From assembly GCA_003556605.1 (NCBI GenBank), contig PWQX01000013.1:1-41822 (forward strand): DNA of 41,822 bases. The letters are read 5' to 3'. The stretch's first letter is position 1. Every line of letters starts with the position of its first letter. Source of the DNA: Spirochaetaceae bacterium (GTDB lineage Bacteria; Spirochaetota; Spirochaetia; DSM-27196; SLAA01). The notes under the pieces are model-generated. The model was not told the origin of the DNA and searched no databases. It was given only the letters and a program-made list of their open reading frames with translations. Below, piece by piece: positions 1-7,728 of this stretch. A program made the translations under genes and the position numbers.

Positions 1-26
1 CCCTGGGTATCCGTCAGGGAGGCGTA

Positions 27-1220
27 TTATGCGCGCACGGCGCGGGAGGTGAATGCTACTCCAAAATACGCCGCTGCGACCAGCGCCAAGCCGGCTGGCA
101 GATTCACGAACTCGGCGGTTGACCCGATCAGTACCGGCCCGCTCAGCAGCCCAATGTATCCAAGACCGGCAACCGCGGCGATCGCTCGACCTGGAGAGTC
201 GGGCGCGAGCTGTCCGGCCGAAGCGAACAGGATCGGAACGATGTTCGCCGCGCCTATCCCCACCAGTGCAAACCCAATCAACACAACCGGGGGGTGCGGT
301 ATCGCGAGTGCTAAACCCATCCCGGTCGCTCCGGCCAGTCCGCTCCATCGTAACACCCCGCGCCGCCCCGCTCGCCGAATAGCGGTGTCACCGAGCAAGC
401 GGCCGGTCGCCATCGACAGGGTGAACGCGGCATATCCTGCTGCGGCCATGCTGCTGCCGGCGCCGAGCTCGGCGTACAGATACACCGTGCTCCAGTCCGC
501 CATCGCTCCCTCGCCGACAAGCGCGAGAAACGCGACAACGCCGAGTCCAAGCAGCGCCTTGCGGGGTCGCGTAATGGTGGGTGTAGTTCTGCCGCTATCG
601 GTAAGGTCGCGCAATAGGCCCGTTGCGCCCCACAGCGCTGCCGCAAGCAGTGGGGTGATGAGTAGCGCGATACGCAGCTCGTCGACTGCGATTCGCTCGA
701 GCGCGATCCCCGTTGCTATCGCCCCAAGCAGTCCGCCGAGGCTCCAAGCGGCGTGGAATGAGGTCATGATCGAGCGAGCGTAGCGGTGCTCAACCCCGAC
801 CGCGTGGGTGTTCATGCCGACATCGAGCAGACCGTTGCCAAGCCCGAATAGAAACAGCCCGCCGGCCAACGCCGCGAAAACCGGTGCCCGGATTGGTATC
901 AGCACGAGCATCGGAAACAGGATCGCCGCAACGGTCGTTACTCTGCGACTGCCGTAGCGGCCGACGAGCGCTCCGGCGGTCGGCATTCCAATCAACGAGC
1001 CGGCGCCGATACCCAACAAGGCGAGACCGAGCATACCCGGGCCGATTCCCAGCCGTGCTTGTATGATCGGAATGTGCGGAACCCATATCCCGAGCGTTGC
1101 ACCGTTCACGAAGAACACGCTCAACAGGGCCGCCCGCGCCCGTACGAGCGGGGACGTAGGCGCGAACCCGCCGTTGCGGCGCGGCGCCGGGGCAGGGGCG
1201 TCGTTCTGTTGCTTCAGCAT
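27..1220 (-). CDS. MFS transporter, YbjJ-like
   Basis: A polytopic major facilitator protein of 397 residues with about 12 hydrophobic segments; it should move a small solute across the inner membrane by proton-coupled transport. The loop after TM2 carries the MFS motif-A-like stretch GRYGSRR. A segment GEGAMADWSTVYL in the second half is typical of the YbjJ group, whose substrate is not well defined. I chose the ATG at 1220 because it gives a length close to YbjJ (about 400 residues). The frame stays open to a start at 1370, but those 50 extra residues are basic and not membrane-like. It is divergent from the iron operon. The family is secure; the substrate is unknown. Confidence 0.85.
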   Translation of the reverse strand: MLKQQNDAPAPAPRRNGGFAPTSPLVRARAALLSVFFVNGATLGIWVPHIPIIQARLGIGPGMLGLALLGIGAGSLIGMPTAGALVGRYGSRRVTTVAAILFPMLVLIPIRAPVFAALAGGLFLFGLGNGLLDVGMNTHAVGVEHRYARSIMTSFHAAWSLGGLLGAIATGIALERIAVDELRIALLITPLLAAALWGATGLLRDLTDSGRTTPTITRPRKALLGLGVVAFLALVGEGAMADWSTVYLYAELGAGSSMAAAGYAAFTLSMATGRLLGDTAIRRAGRRGVLRWSGLAGATGMGLALAIPHPPVVLIGFALVGIGAANIVPILFASAGQLAPDSPGRAIAAVAGLGYIGLLSGPVLIGSTAEFVNLPAGLALVAAAYFGVAFTSRAVRA

Positions 1221-1413
1221 GCGTTCCGTACCTATTGTGGTTGCAAATGCTTTGTTCACCCGGAGCACGGCGGCTGTGTGCCCTGTGTGCTTGAGGCGGG
1301 CCACACGCGCCGGCAGTATACCCGAGTGTCCCAATGATTCGCAACACAGTGCCGGTTCTTTGATCAACACACAGCGGAGGGTAGGCTTTTTTCGATAAAT
1401 GCTGATCTAATCA

Positions 1414-1441
1414 TTGACAAATGAGAGTTTGTCCATTAAAA
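1414..1441 (+). promoter_or_regulatory. Sigma-70-type promoter of the iron operon
   Basis: A perfect -35 box TTGACA lies at 1414-1419 and a weak -10-like TTAAAA at 1436-1441, with a 16-nt spacer. An inverted repeat GACAAA/TTTGTC (1416-1421 and 1428-1433) sits inside the promoter. The region is AT-rich against GC-rich surroundings and points towards the gene starting at 1482. The -10 assignment is the weak part. Confidence 0.5.
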
Positions 1442-1442
1442 G

Positions 1443-1456
1443 TTAGGTAAGCCTAA
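1443..1456. promoter_or_regulatory. DtxR/IdeR-type iron box
   Basis: The sequence TTAGGTAAGCCTAA is a perfect 5-bp inverted repeat (TTAGG/CCTAA) around TAAG. Extended to 19 bp, it matches the classical DtxR/IdeR consensus at 15 of 19 positions by my count. It lies just downstream of the putative -10, where a bound metalloregulator would block transcription. Because feoA and feoB domains follow, iron-responsive repression is the natural reading. No regulator gene of this family is seen in the window. Confidence 0.7.
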
Positions 1457-1481
1457 ACAAGTGCGGGTAGCGTAATTTTAC

Positions 1482-1721
1482 ATGAATGAGAAACGCAGGT
1501 CGGCAAAACACGTGCCACAAATTGTACGCAGAGGGGCCGCCATGCTGCTCGCGGGTCTGTGGTTTCTCCACCATGGTCCGACAAGCCTGCGGGGCCGCGG
1601 CGCCACAGGGCAAGAAGGCTGTGCGATCGCGGGGCGCGCCGGTACGGCGCCGGCGAAACGCTGCAGCGGATGCCCGATAGCACCGAGGTGCAGCCGTCAC
1701 CGGGTTGTGAGATCGTTATGA
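1482..1721 (+). CDS. Small Cys-containing protein of unknown function heading the iron operon
   Basis: A 79-residue frame beginning 26 nt after the iron box. Its stop overlaps the next gene's start as ATGA, which suggests translational coupling and is the main reason to believe it is real. The N-terminus is basic, followed by one short hydrophobic stretch (about residues 19-29), a Gly-rich middle and a Cys-bearing C-terminus (C47, C61, C64, C70; motif CSGCPIAPRC). No Shine-Dalgarno sequence is clear before the ATG. I recognise no family. It could be a small membrane-anchored metal-binding protein, or a chance frame in a long leader. Confidence 0.45.
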   Translation: MNEKRRSAKHVPQIVRRGAAMLLAGLWFLHHGPTSLRGRGATGQEGCAIAGRAGTAPAKRCSGCPIAPRCSRHRVVRSL

Positions 1722-2293
1722 GGGTTATTTCTGTGTTCGTCGCTGCGCTCGAACGCCGATTGGCGGCTCAGCCGTGGTTTTTCCGCTTGTATGCCTACCC
1801 GTATCGCGCGTTGGTAGGGCGTGAGCTGCGGCTTGCCGGCGTGGGTGCTCGCGACACGGTCTTGAATATTGGCTGCGGGTCACTGCCGTTTACGGCGGTC
1901 CTGGTCGCAGAGCTCAGCGGTGCGCGTGTAATCGGTGTCGATTGCGACCGCGAAGCCGTCGTGAACGCTCGCGCGACGGTTGCGCGCCTGGGATTACGGC
2001 GGCGCATCCGGATTATCGAAGCCGATGCCGCCCGTGACCCTCTCCCGGCGGCTGATGTTGCTGTGGTATCCCTGCAGGCGGCACCGAAAACGGCGATACA
2101 CGCTAACTTGACGCGCGCTCTCGCGCGCCGCGGGGGCGGGCGCGCGGTATTTCGGTTACCGCGGCCGGCACTCGAGGCGGAGTACGAAACGCTGAGCGCG
2201 CCGGTAGCGGCGCACGGCGTGGTACGCCACCGCATGCCGACCTTCGACCGCTCCGAGCTTTACCTTGTGGCGTTCTTGAGGAGCGTTGCATGA
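1718..2293 (+). CDS. SAM-dependent enzyme, nicotianamine-synthase-like
   Basis: A 191-residue class I SAM-binding protein. Motif I reads NIGCGSLPFT (residues 50-59), the acidic residue at the end of strand 2 is in GVDCD (73-77), and VVSLQAAPK (117-124) and FRLPR (145-149) follow. The Gly-x-Gly-x-Leu-Pro-x-Thr form of motif I, and an Arg-containing strand after the helix, resemble nicotianamine synthase and the CntL-type enzymes. Those enzymes transfer the aminobutyrate arm of SAM rather than a methyl group. The start overlaps the preceding stop (ATGA) and the stop overlaps the next start. A plain methyltransferase remains possible. Fold is secure; reaction is inferred. Confidence 0.75.
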   Translation: MRVISVFVAALERRLAAQPWFFRLYAYPYRALVGRELRLAGVGARDTVLNIGCGSLPFTAVLVAELSGARVIGVDCDREAVVNARATVARLGLRRRIRIIEADAARDPLPAADVAVVSLQAAPKTAIHANLTRALARRGGGRAVFRLPRPALEAEYETLSAPVAAHGVVRHRMPTFDRSELYLVAFLRSVA

Positions 2294-4083
2294 GAGGCGC
2301 CGCGCGCGTGGTGGGCGCAGTTGTGCTCTTGGTGTTGGTCGTGCTGCTGCTGCCGCGCGGGACGCTCGGCGGGGCGGCAGACCGACTGTCGGCGCTGCCG
2401 TGGTACGGCGTGCCGGTGTTGCTCGCTCTGCAGAGTGCTTCGCTGGCGTTGCTCGGGCTGCAATGGACACAGCTGCTGCGCGCGAGTGCGCCGCACACCG
2501 AGATAACGTGGCGCGCGGTCATGACGCGGTATCTCGGCGGGAGTTTCGTGGAGTCGGCGACTCCGTCGGCGAAGGTTGGGGGAGAGGCGGCGCGCCTGCT
2601 GTTGTTCAGGCAGCGGTTTAGGATCGGCATGCCGCAGCTCGGAACCGCGGCTGCGGTTCACGCGTTGGCGATGCTTGCGGGTATCGCGGTGCTCGTTCCG
2701 GTTGCGGTGCTGCTAGGCGGCGGGGCGGCACTCGCAGCGCTGACCGGGCTGGGGCGTCCCGAGCTCACGATATGGCTGCTCGGCGCGGTCGCTGTGCTTG
2801 GCGCGGCGAGTTTAGTACTGCGCCGGGTGGCGCAGCGCCTGCGCGTGGTAGCTCCCGAACGCCGGACGGTTGCCGCTGTGGTGGGCATTGCTGCTGTAGT
2901 GTGGGTGTTGTACCCAACGAAGGTTGTGCTCGCGGCGCATCTTCTCGGCGTCACAGCGCCGGTGCCGGCCTTGGTTGTGGCCACCTTCGCCGCGTACGTG
3001 GTTGGCCTGGCGCCGCTTACGCCCGGCGGAGTTGGCGGCTACGAAGCCACGATGGTGGGCGCGCTGGTTGCGGCAGGTGTTTCGAGTGCCGATGCTGCTG
3101 CCCTGACAGTGCTGTCGCGGGCGGTGAGTTTTGGATGGCCGCTGCTGCTGTCGGGTTTCGCGGCCGCAGGTATTGCCGGCGCTCGCTCCGGCGAAGCTGA
3201 AGCGAGTAGCGGTCAAGGAGAAACGATGCCGCGCGAGCGTTTTTCGGCGATGCGGGCGGTGCAGGTATTGGAGCAGTTGGCGGGGGGAAGCCGCCTTTTT
3301 GCAGCCGTGTACGTACGCCTGTTTTATCGTGCCATGGTAGAACGCGAATACCGGACAGCAGGGCTCAAGCGGGGGGACCGCGTCCTCCAGTTGGGGGCGG
3401 GTCCGTTCCCCATGACGGCACTCGCCCTCGCCGAACTTGGCTGCCATGTAACCGCAGTCGATCGCGATAAGAATGCCTTGGCGTATGCGGAGCGCGCGCT
3501 GCAATCGCGGGAAGCTGCAGACCTTCCGGGAAGCGTGGTGTTGTACGAATCCGACGGGTTACAGTTGTCGTATAGCGGATACACGGCGGTGATGGTTGCG
3601 CTGCACGTAAGGCCGAAAGCGGCGGTCCTGCGGCGCATTCTCGAGACTGCCGACCCGGAAACTCGGGTGCTGTACCGCAATCCACGCGCGTTATTGCGGG
3701 GTGCGTATGAACGTATTACGCCGGGTCAGCTGGGGTTGTCACAAATCGGCAGAATAGCGAAGCTACCGGGGAGCAAGGAGCTGGTGATGGTGAGAAAACC
3801 TGCAAATCTTTCGGCACACGGCGAAATACCGTCGATGCCCTGTGCCGAGTGTGCCTTGTGTGATCTCGCTCCGCGACAACTGGGCACCATCGCCTACGCG
3901 CCGAATCTACCCGCTCTCGCTGCACTCGGGGTGCGCGCGGGCAAGACGTGCAGCCTCGTCGCGGCACAGCCGTGGGGCGGCCCGGTCATCTGCTCGGTAG
4001 GCGGCCGGCAAGTTGCTCTCGAGCGTTCAATCGCAGCACGTATAGGAGTAACGCCGGCCGGGACGGACAACGCCGAGGAATAG
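2290..4083 (+). CDS. Three-domain fusion: flippase-like membrane domain, nicotianamine-synthase-like domain, FeoA domain
   Basis: A 597-residue protein with three parts. Residues 1-295 are polytopic and carry the flippase-like (LPG synthase TM, UPF0104) signature PLTPGGVGGYE (242-252). Residues about 320-503 form a second SAM-binding domain with LQLGAGPFPMT (366-376), AVDRD (389-393) and RNPRALLRGAYE (463-474), again nicotianamine-synthase-like. Residues about 524-590 match FeoA, the small SH3-like partner of FeoB, preceded by the Cys cluster CAECALC (518-524). Translation starts at an ATG behind GAGGAG and overlaps the previous gene (ATGA). In-frame ATGs at 3226 and 3787 each follow AAGGAG, so shorter products or a recent gene fusion are possible. 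I know of no such architecture. Confidence 0.75.
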   Translation: MRGAARVVGAVVLLVLVVLLLPRGTLGGAADRLSALPWYGVPVLLALQSASLALLGLQWTQLLRASAPHTEITWRAVMTRYLGGSFVESATPSAKVGGEAARLLLFRQRFRIGMPQLGTAAAVHALAMLAGIAVLVPVAVLLGGGAALAALTGLGRPELTIWLLGAVAVLGAASLVLRRVAQRLRVVAPERRTVAAVVGIAAVVWVLYPTKVVLAAHLLGVTAPVPALVVATFAAYVVGLAPLTPGGVGGYEATMVGALVAAGVSSADAAALTVLSRAVSFGWPLLLSGFAAAGIAGARSGEAEASSGQGETMPRERFSAMRAVQVLEQLAGGSRLFAAVYVRLFYRAMVEREYRTAGLKRGDRVLQLGAGPFPMTALALAELGCHVTAVDRDKNALAYAERALQSREAADLPGSVVLYESDGLQLSYSGYTAVMVALHVRPKAAVLRRILETADPETRVLYRNPRALLRGAYERITPGQLGLSQIGRIAKLPGSKELVMVRKPANLSAHGEIPSMPCAECALCDLAPRQLGTIAYAPNLPALAALGVRAGKTCSLVAAQPWGGPVICSVGGRQVALERSIAARIGVTPAGTDNAEE

Positions 4084-4086
4084 TTG

Positions 4087-5925
4087 ATGCAGTGTCACAG
4101 TGCTGCGCCCGCGGCGAGGACCGGCAGTTCGGAGGTGTTGTTGATTGGGCCCCCGAACGTCGGCAAGAGCGTAGTTTTCAACCGCCTCACCGGTCTTAGA
4201 GTGTCGGTGGCCAACTACGCGGGTACCACCGTTGATATCGCGCGCGGATTCAGCCGATTCGCGGAGTTTCCGGTATCGTTGGTTGATCTTCCGGGTACCT
4301 ACACCCTATCGGCTACCAACGAAGCTGAACGCGTTGCTACCGAGATGCTCGACGGCCGCGCCGAGTTAGTGATTGTGGTCGCCGATGCACTTCATCTCGA
4401 AAGCAGCATCTATCTGGTGCTCCAGGTGCTGGCTGCCGGCAAGCCCACCGTTGTGGTGCTGAACCGCAGCGACGTAGCGGCCGCGAAGGGCAAACGGGTT
4501 GATAGCGCCGTGCTGTCGCGCCGCCTTGGAGTGCCGGTTGTCCCAACAGTTGCAATCCAGGGTCTGGGCTTTGATATGCTTGAACAGGTCGCGGCGCAGG
4601 CGCTTCGTGATCCCCGGGTACCGCCGGCTTGTACCAAGGAGTACTGGCGCTGTGCCGAGGATATTGCCCGGGAGGTGGAAGAGCCGCTGAGCGCCGCGGG
4701 AAACACCGGGCAGTGGTCTGCAGACCCGCCGGCATCTGCAGGGTATCCCGGTCTCGAGCTCGAGCGGGCGAGGAAACGGGGCAGCAGGCACGGCGTGCGA
4801 CGATCAGGAGTACTGACACGCTTTGACTCTGAGGCCTTAGTGCGCCCTTGGCCGGGCTCTGTTGTTGCGCTCGGGGTTCTCGCCTTGACCTTTGGGGTAA
4901 TCGTGGGTGCGGGAATGGGCCTGCGCCGGCTTCTGCTGCTACCGATTGCACGTGGCTATCTCTTTCCCCTGATAGAGGACATGGTTTCGCGAGTTATCGC
5001 GTCTGGAGCGGTGCGGAACATGTTGATCGGCGAGTACGGACTGCTGATCAAGGGTATCGAGTGGCCGTTCGCGCTCGTGCTCCCGTACGTCATATCGTTC
5101 TATCTGGCAATCAGCTTGCTCGAGGACTCGGGATATCTCCCGCGCTTCGCGGTCTTGTTAGACGGCTTGTTCGCTCGAATCGGCCTTCGTGGATCACACA
5201 GCATCTCGCTGATACTGGGCTACGGGTGTGCAATTCCCGGGATCCTCTCCACGCGCGCGATGGGCTCTCGCAAAGAACGCATAATCGTCGCGACACTGAT
5301 CTCGCTTGCGGTTCCGTGTATCTCGCAGACCGGCGCGCTGTTCGCGCTGCTGGCGGACGCTACGCCGTGGCTGGTGGTGGCGTTGTTCGCGCTTTCGTTT
5401 GCGGTGATGATTGCGGCCGGCGTTGTCATGGACCGACTGGTGCCGGGTGAGCGGTCGCAGTTGGTTTTTGAGATGCCGGAGCTGTTGATGCCGCAGGCGC
5501 GTGTTATAGCCCAGAAGGTGCTAGGGCGGCTGCGACACTATCTGGTCGACGGGGCTGCCCCGATGGTGGTAGCCGTTGGAGCGGCGGCCGTGCTGTACGA
5601 GACCGGCATCTTGGCGCGCCTGGGCGCGGCCTTATCCCCGCTGGTGACCGGCTGGCTCCGGCTTCCCGAGGCGGCCGCGGCGCCGCTGCTGCTGGGGGTC
5701 GTGCGACGAGAGCTCACGGTGCTGCCGTTACTCGATATGAGCCTCTCGCCGTTACAGCTGTTTGTGGGCGCCACGGTTGGGCTGTTTTACGTGCCGTGTA
5801 TCGCGGTGGTGGCGACACTGAGCCGAGAGTTCGGGGTGCGCGCAGGCTTCGCGTTGTTGTTGCTCACTACGTGCACCGCATTCCTGCTTGGCGGGATTTT
5901 TGCGCAGATTGGGGCCCTTCTGTGA
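4087..5925 (+). CDS. feoB: FeoB ferrous iron transporter
   Basis: An inner-membrane Fe(II) transporter with an N-terminal GTPase domain, 612 residues, shorter than many FeoBs (about 700-770). Visible G motifs are GPPNVGKS (G1, 21-28), DLPG (G3, 67-70) and NRSD (G4, 126-129). The membrane part has the first gate signature (LEDSGYLPRF, then GYGCAIPGILSTR, then a conserved Cys in VPCISQTG) and the second gate with VRRELTVLPLL and YVPCIAVVATL. The ATG at 4087 follows GAGGAA with 8-nt spacing and is preferred to the TTG at 4084. It directly follows the FeoA-containing fusion, so FeoA and FeoB functions are adjacent as in classical feoAB. Confidence 0.93.
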   Translation: MQCHSAAPAARTGSSEVLLIGPPNVGKSVVFNRLTGLRVSVANYAGTTVDIARGFSRFAEFPVSLVDLPGTYTLSATNEAERVATEMLDGRAELVIVVADALHLESSIYLVLQVLAAGKPTVVVLNRSDVAAAKGKRVDSAVLSRRLGVPVVPTVAIQGLGFDMLEQVAAQALRDPRVPPACTKEYWRCAEDIAREVEEPLSAAGNTGQWSADPPASAGYPGLELERARKRGSRHGVRRSGVLTRFDSEALVRPWPGSVVALGVLALTFGVIVGAGMGLRRLLLLPIARGYLFPLIEDMVSRVIASGAVRNMLIGEYGLLIKGIEWPFALVLPYVISFYLAISLLEDSGYLPRFAVLLDGLFARIGLRGSHSISLILGYGCAIPGILSTRAMGSRKERIIVATLISLAVPCISQTGALFALLADATPWLVVALFALSFAVMIAAGVVMDRLVPGERSQLVFEMPELLMPQARVIAQKVLGRLRHYLVDGAAPMVVAVGAAAVLYETGILARLGAALSPLVTGWLRLPEAAAAPLLLGVVRRELTVLPLLDMSLSPLQLFVGATVGLFYVPCIAVVATLSREFGVRAGFALLLLTTCTAFLLGGIFAQIGALL

Positions 5926-5979
5926 GTGCCGGATGACCAAGGCCGTAGTATCCGTTATCGTCCGAACTAGGGGTTTGTC

Positions 5980-6942
5980 GTGCAGATTATCGCATCAGGC
6001 CTCGTACTCAGCTCTGGTGTTGTGCTCCTGGTTGCGGGGGCCTCAGCGTTAGTGGAAGGGGCCGCAGCGCTTGCACGACGCGTGCAGGTTTCGGAGCTCG
6101 TGATTGGAATGACGGTTGTGGCGTTCGGTACTTCAGCGCCCGAGCTCGCGGTGAACTTGTCGGCAGCTCTCAGCTCAAACACCGAGTTGGTACTCGGCAA
6201 CGTGGTAGGCAGCAATGTTTTCAATACTTTGGCGGTAATCGGTTGTGCGGCGGTAGTGCACCCGCTCGTAATCGGTATGCGTACGTCGCGCCTGGAGCTC
6301 CCGTTTTCAATCATCGTCGCGGTTATGCTGATCGTTCTGATACAGACCGGACTTCCGCCGCTCAGCGCCGCGTCAACGCTCACGCGCGTTGACGGACTGG
6401 TTTTCCTGGCGGCAGGCGTGGTGTTCAGTGTCTACATCGTGCGAACGATGTACCCGATACCGCAGATGGCGCCGGTCCCGGTGCGGGTGCACCGCTCGGC
6501 GGCTGCGCTGGTGTTGCTCGCCGGCGGAGTGGTATTGCTTATGGTTGGCGGCCGGCTGACGGTGGACGCGGCGGTGCGTATCGCCGTGTACGCCGGGGTG
6601 AGCACTCGGGTGATCGCCTTGACCGTGGTGGCAATCGGTACGTCGCTACCGGAGTTGGCGGCTTCTGTGGTCGCGGTAGGACGGGGAAACACCGATATGG
6701 CGGTCGGCAACGTGATCGGCTCAAACGTGATCAACATTGCGCTTGTACTCGGGATCTCGGTGGTCCTCGTTCCAATTGCGGATACCGGCAACCTGCAGGT
6801 AGAGCTCGTGACGCATCTGTGCGCTGTAGTGGCGGTGTTGCTGTTCGTCTATCTTGGACGCGGTAGAAGGATCGTGCGCTCAGAGGGGGTGGCATTGCTG
6901 GCGGGATATGGTGTGTATCTACTGCTGATCCTGCGTGGATAG
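5980..6942 (+). CDS. Na+/Ca2+ exchanger-like antiporter (CaCA family)
   Basis: A 320-residue membrane antiporter with two alpha repeats in inverted topology, each with the signature of the family: GTSAPE at residues 50-55 with GNVVGSNVFN after it, and GTSLPE at 220-225 with GNVIGSNVIN after it. About ten TM segments are seen, as in YrbG. It should exchange sodium or protons for calcium or another divalent cation. It starts at GTG 5980 behind an AGGGG sequence and lies 54 nt after feoB, so it may be co-transcribed with the iron genes. Confidence 0.9.
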   Translation: MQIIASGLVLSSGVVLLVAGASALVEGAAALARRVQVSELVIGMTVVAFGTSAPELAVNLSAALSSNTELVLGNVVGSNVFNTLAVIGCAAVVHPLVIGMRTSRLELPFSIIVAVMLIVLIQTGLPPLSAASTLTRVDGLVFLAAGVVFSVYIVRTMYPIPQMAPVPVRVHRSAAALVLLAGGVVLLMVGGRLTVDAAVRIAVYAGVSTRVIALTVVAIGTSLPELAASVVAVGRGNTDMAVGNVIGSNVINIALVLGISVVLVPIADTGNLQVELVTHLCAVVAVLLFVYLGRGRRIVRSEGVALLAGYGVYLLLILRG

Positions 6943-6990
6943 TCGCTTGACGCGGAGGCGGCAGGCTCGTACGGTAGACGCTTGAACAGC

Positions 6991-7728
6991 ATGACAAGAG
7001 CTGAACCTGTGCAGTCGCCCGCCGAGGCGCGAGCCTTACTACGCTATCTCGAGCAGTTTGTCACCGCCGAGCGCAGTGCGCGCATGGATGCGGTTTTGGC
7101 GCAACGCACGCGCTTTGTTACCCTGGGGATCGAAGACATTTACCAACCGCAAAACGCGAGTGCCGTTGTGCGCAGCTGTGATGGCTTCGGTGTACAAGAG
7201 CTGCACATCATCGAGAATCGTAATCGCTACCGCGTGAATCCGCAAGTGGCGCTGGGAAGCTCACAGTGGGTTGAGCTGATTCGCTACAACGGCAGGCGGG
7301 ATTCGGGCAACGAATCCCGGGCCAACACTGTGCAGGCTGTCGCAGCATTGCGCGACCGCGGTTATCGAATTGTGGCAAGCACCCCGCATCGCGATGCGCA
7401 TACTCCGGAAACTGTCCCCCTAGAACAGGGTAGACTTGCCGTGTTCTTTGGAAACGAGCTCAATGGTCTCAGCGACACCATGCTCTCGGCTGCCGACGAA
7501 CACTTGCGTATTCCAATGTACGGGTTCGTAGAGAGTTTCAATATCTCGGTTGCTGCCGCGGTCACGATGAGCGGTATTACACGCCGGCTGCGCGACTCGC
7601 GCGTGCAGTGGCGCTTATCGCCGAACGAGCGAACGGCGATCAAGCTCCAGTGGCTGCGAGCGCAAATTCGCGGCATTCGGCGACTAGAAAAGGCGTTTTA
7701 TGCCGAACGCGAGGAAATGGAAACATGA
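6991..7728 (+). CDS. trmH: tRNA (guanosine-2'-O)-methyltransferase, TrmH/SpoU family
   Basis: A SPOUT-class RNA 2'-O-methyltransferase of 245 residues. Motif 1 reads DIYQPQNASAVVRSCD, with the catalytic Arg. Motif 2 reads FFGNELNGLS. Motif 3 reads IPMYGFVESFNISVAAAV, with the SFN in place of the more common SLN. This fits TrmH, which methylates G18 of tRNAs. The start is uncertain: ATG 6991 or the in-frame TTG 6982; neither has a clear Shine-Dalgarno sequence. The stop overlaps the amidase start (ATGA). Confidence 0.87.
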   Translation: MTRAEPVQSPAEARALLRYLEQFVTAERSARMDAVLAQRTRFVTLGIEDIYQPQNASAVVRSCDGFGVQELHIIENRNRYRVNPQVALGSSQWVELIRYNGRRDSGNESRANTVQAVAALRDRGYRIVASTPHRDAHTPETVPLEQGRLAVFFGNELNGLSDTMLSAADEHLRIPMYGFVESFNISVAAAVTMSGITRRLRDSRVQWRLSPNERTAIKLQWLRAQIRGIRRLEKAFYAEREEMET

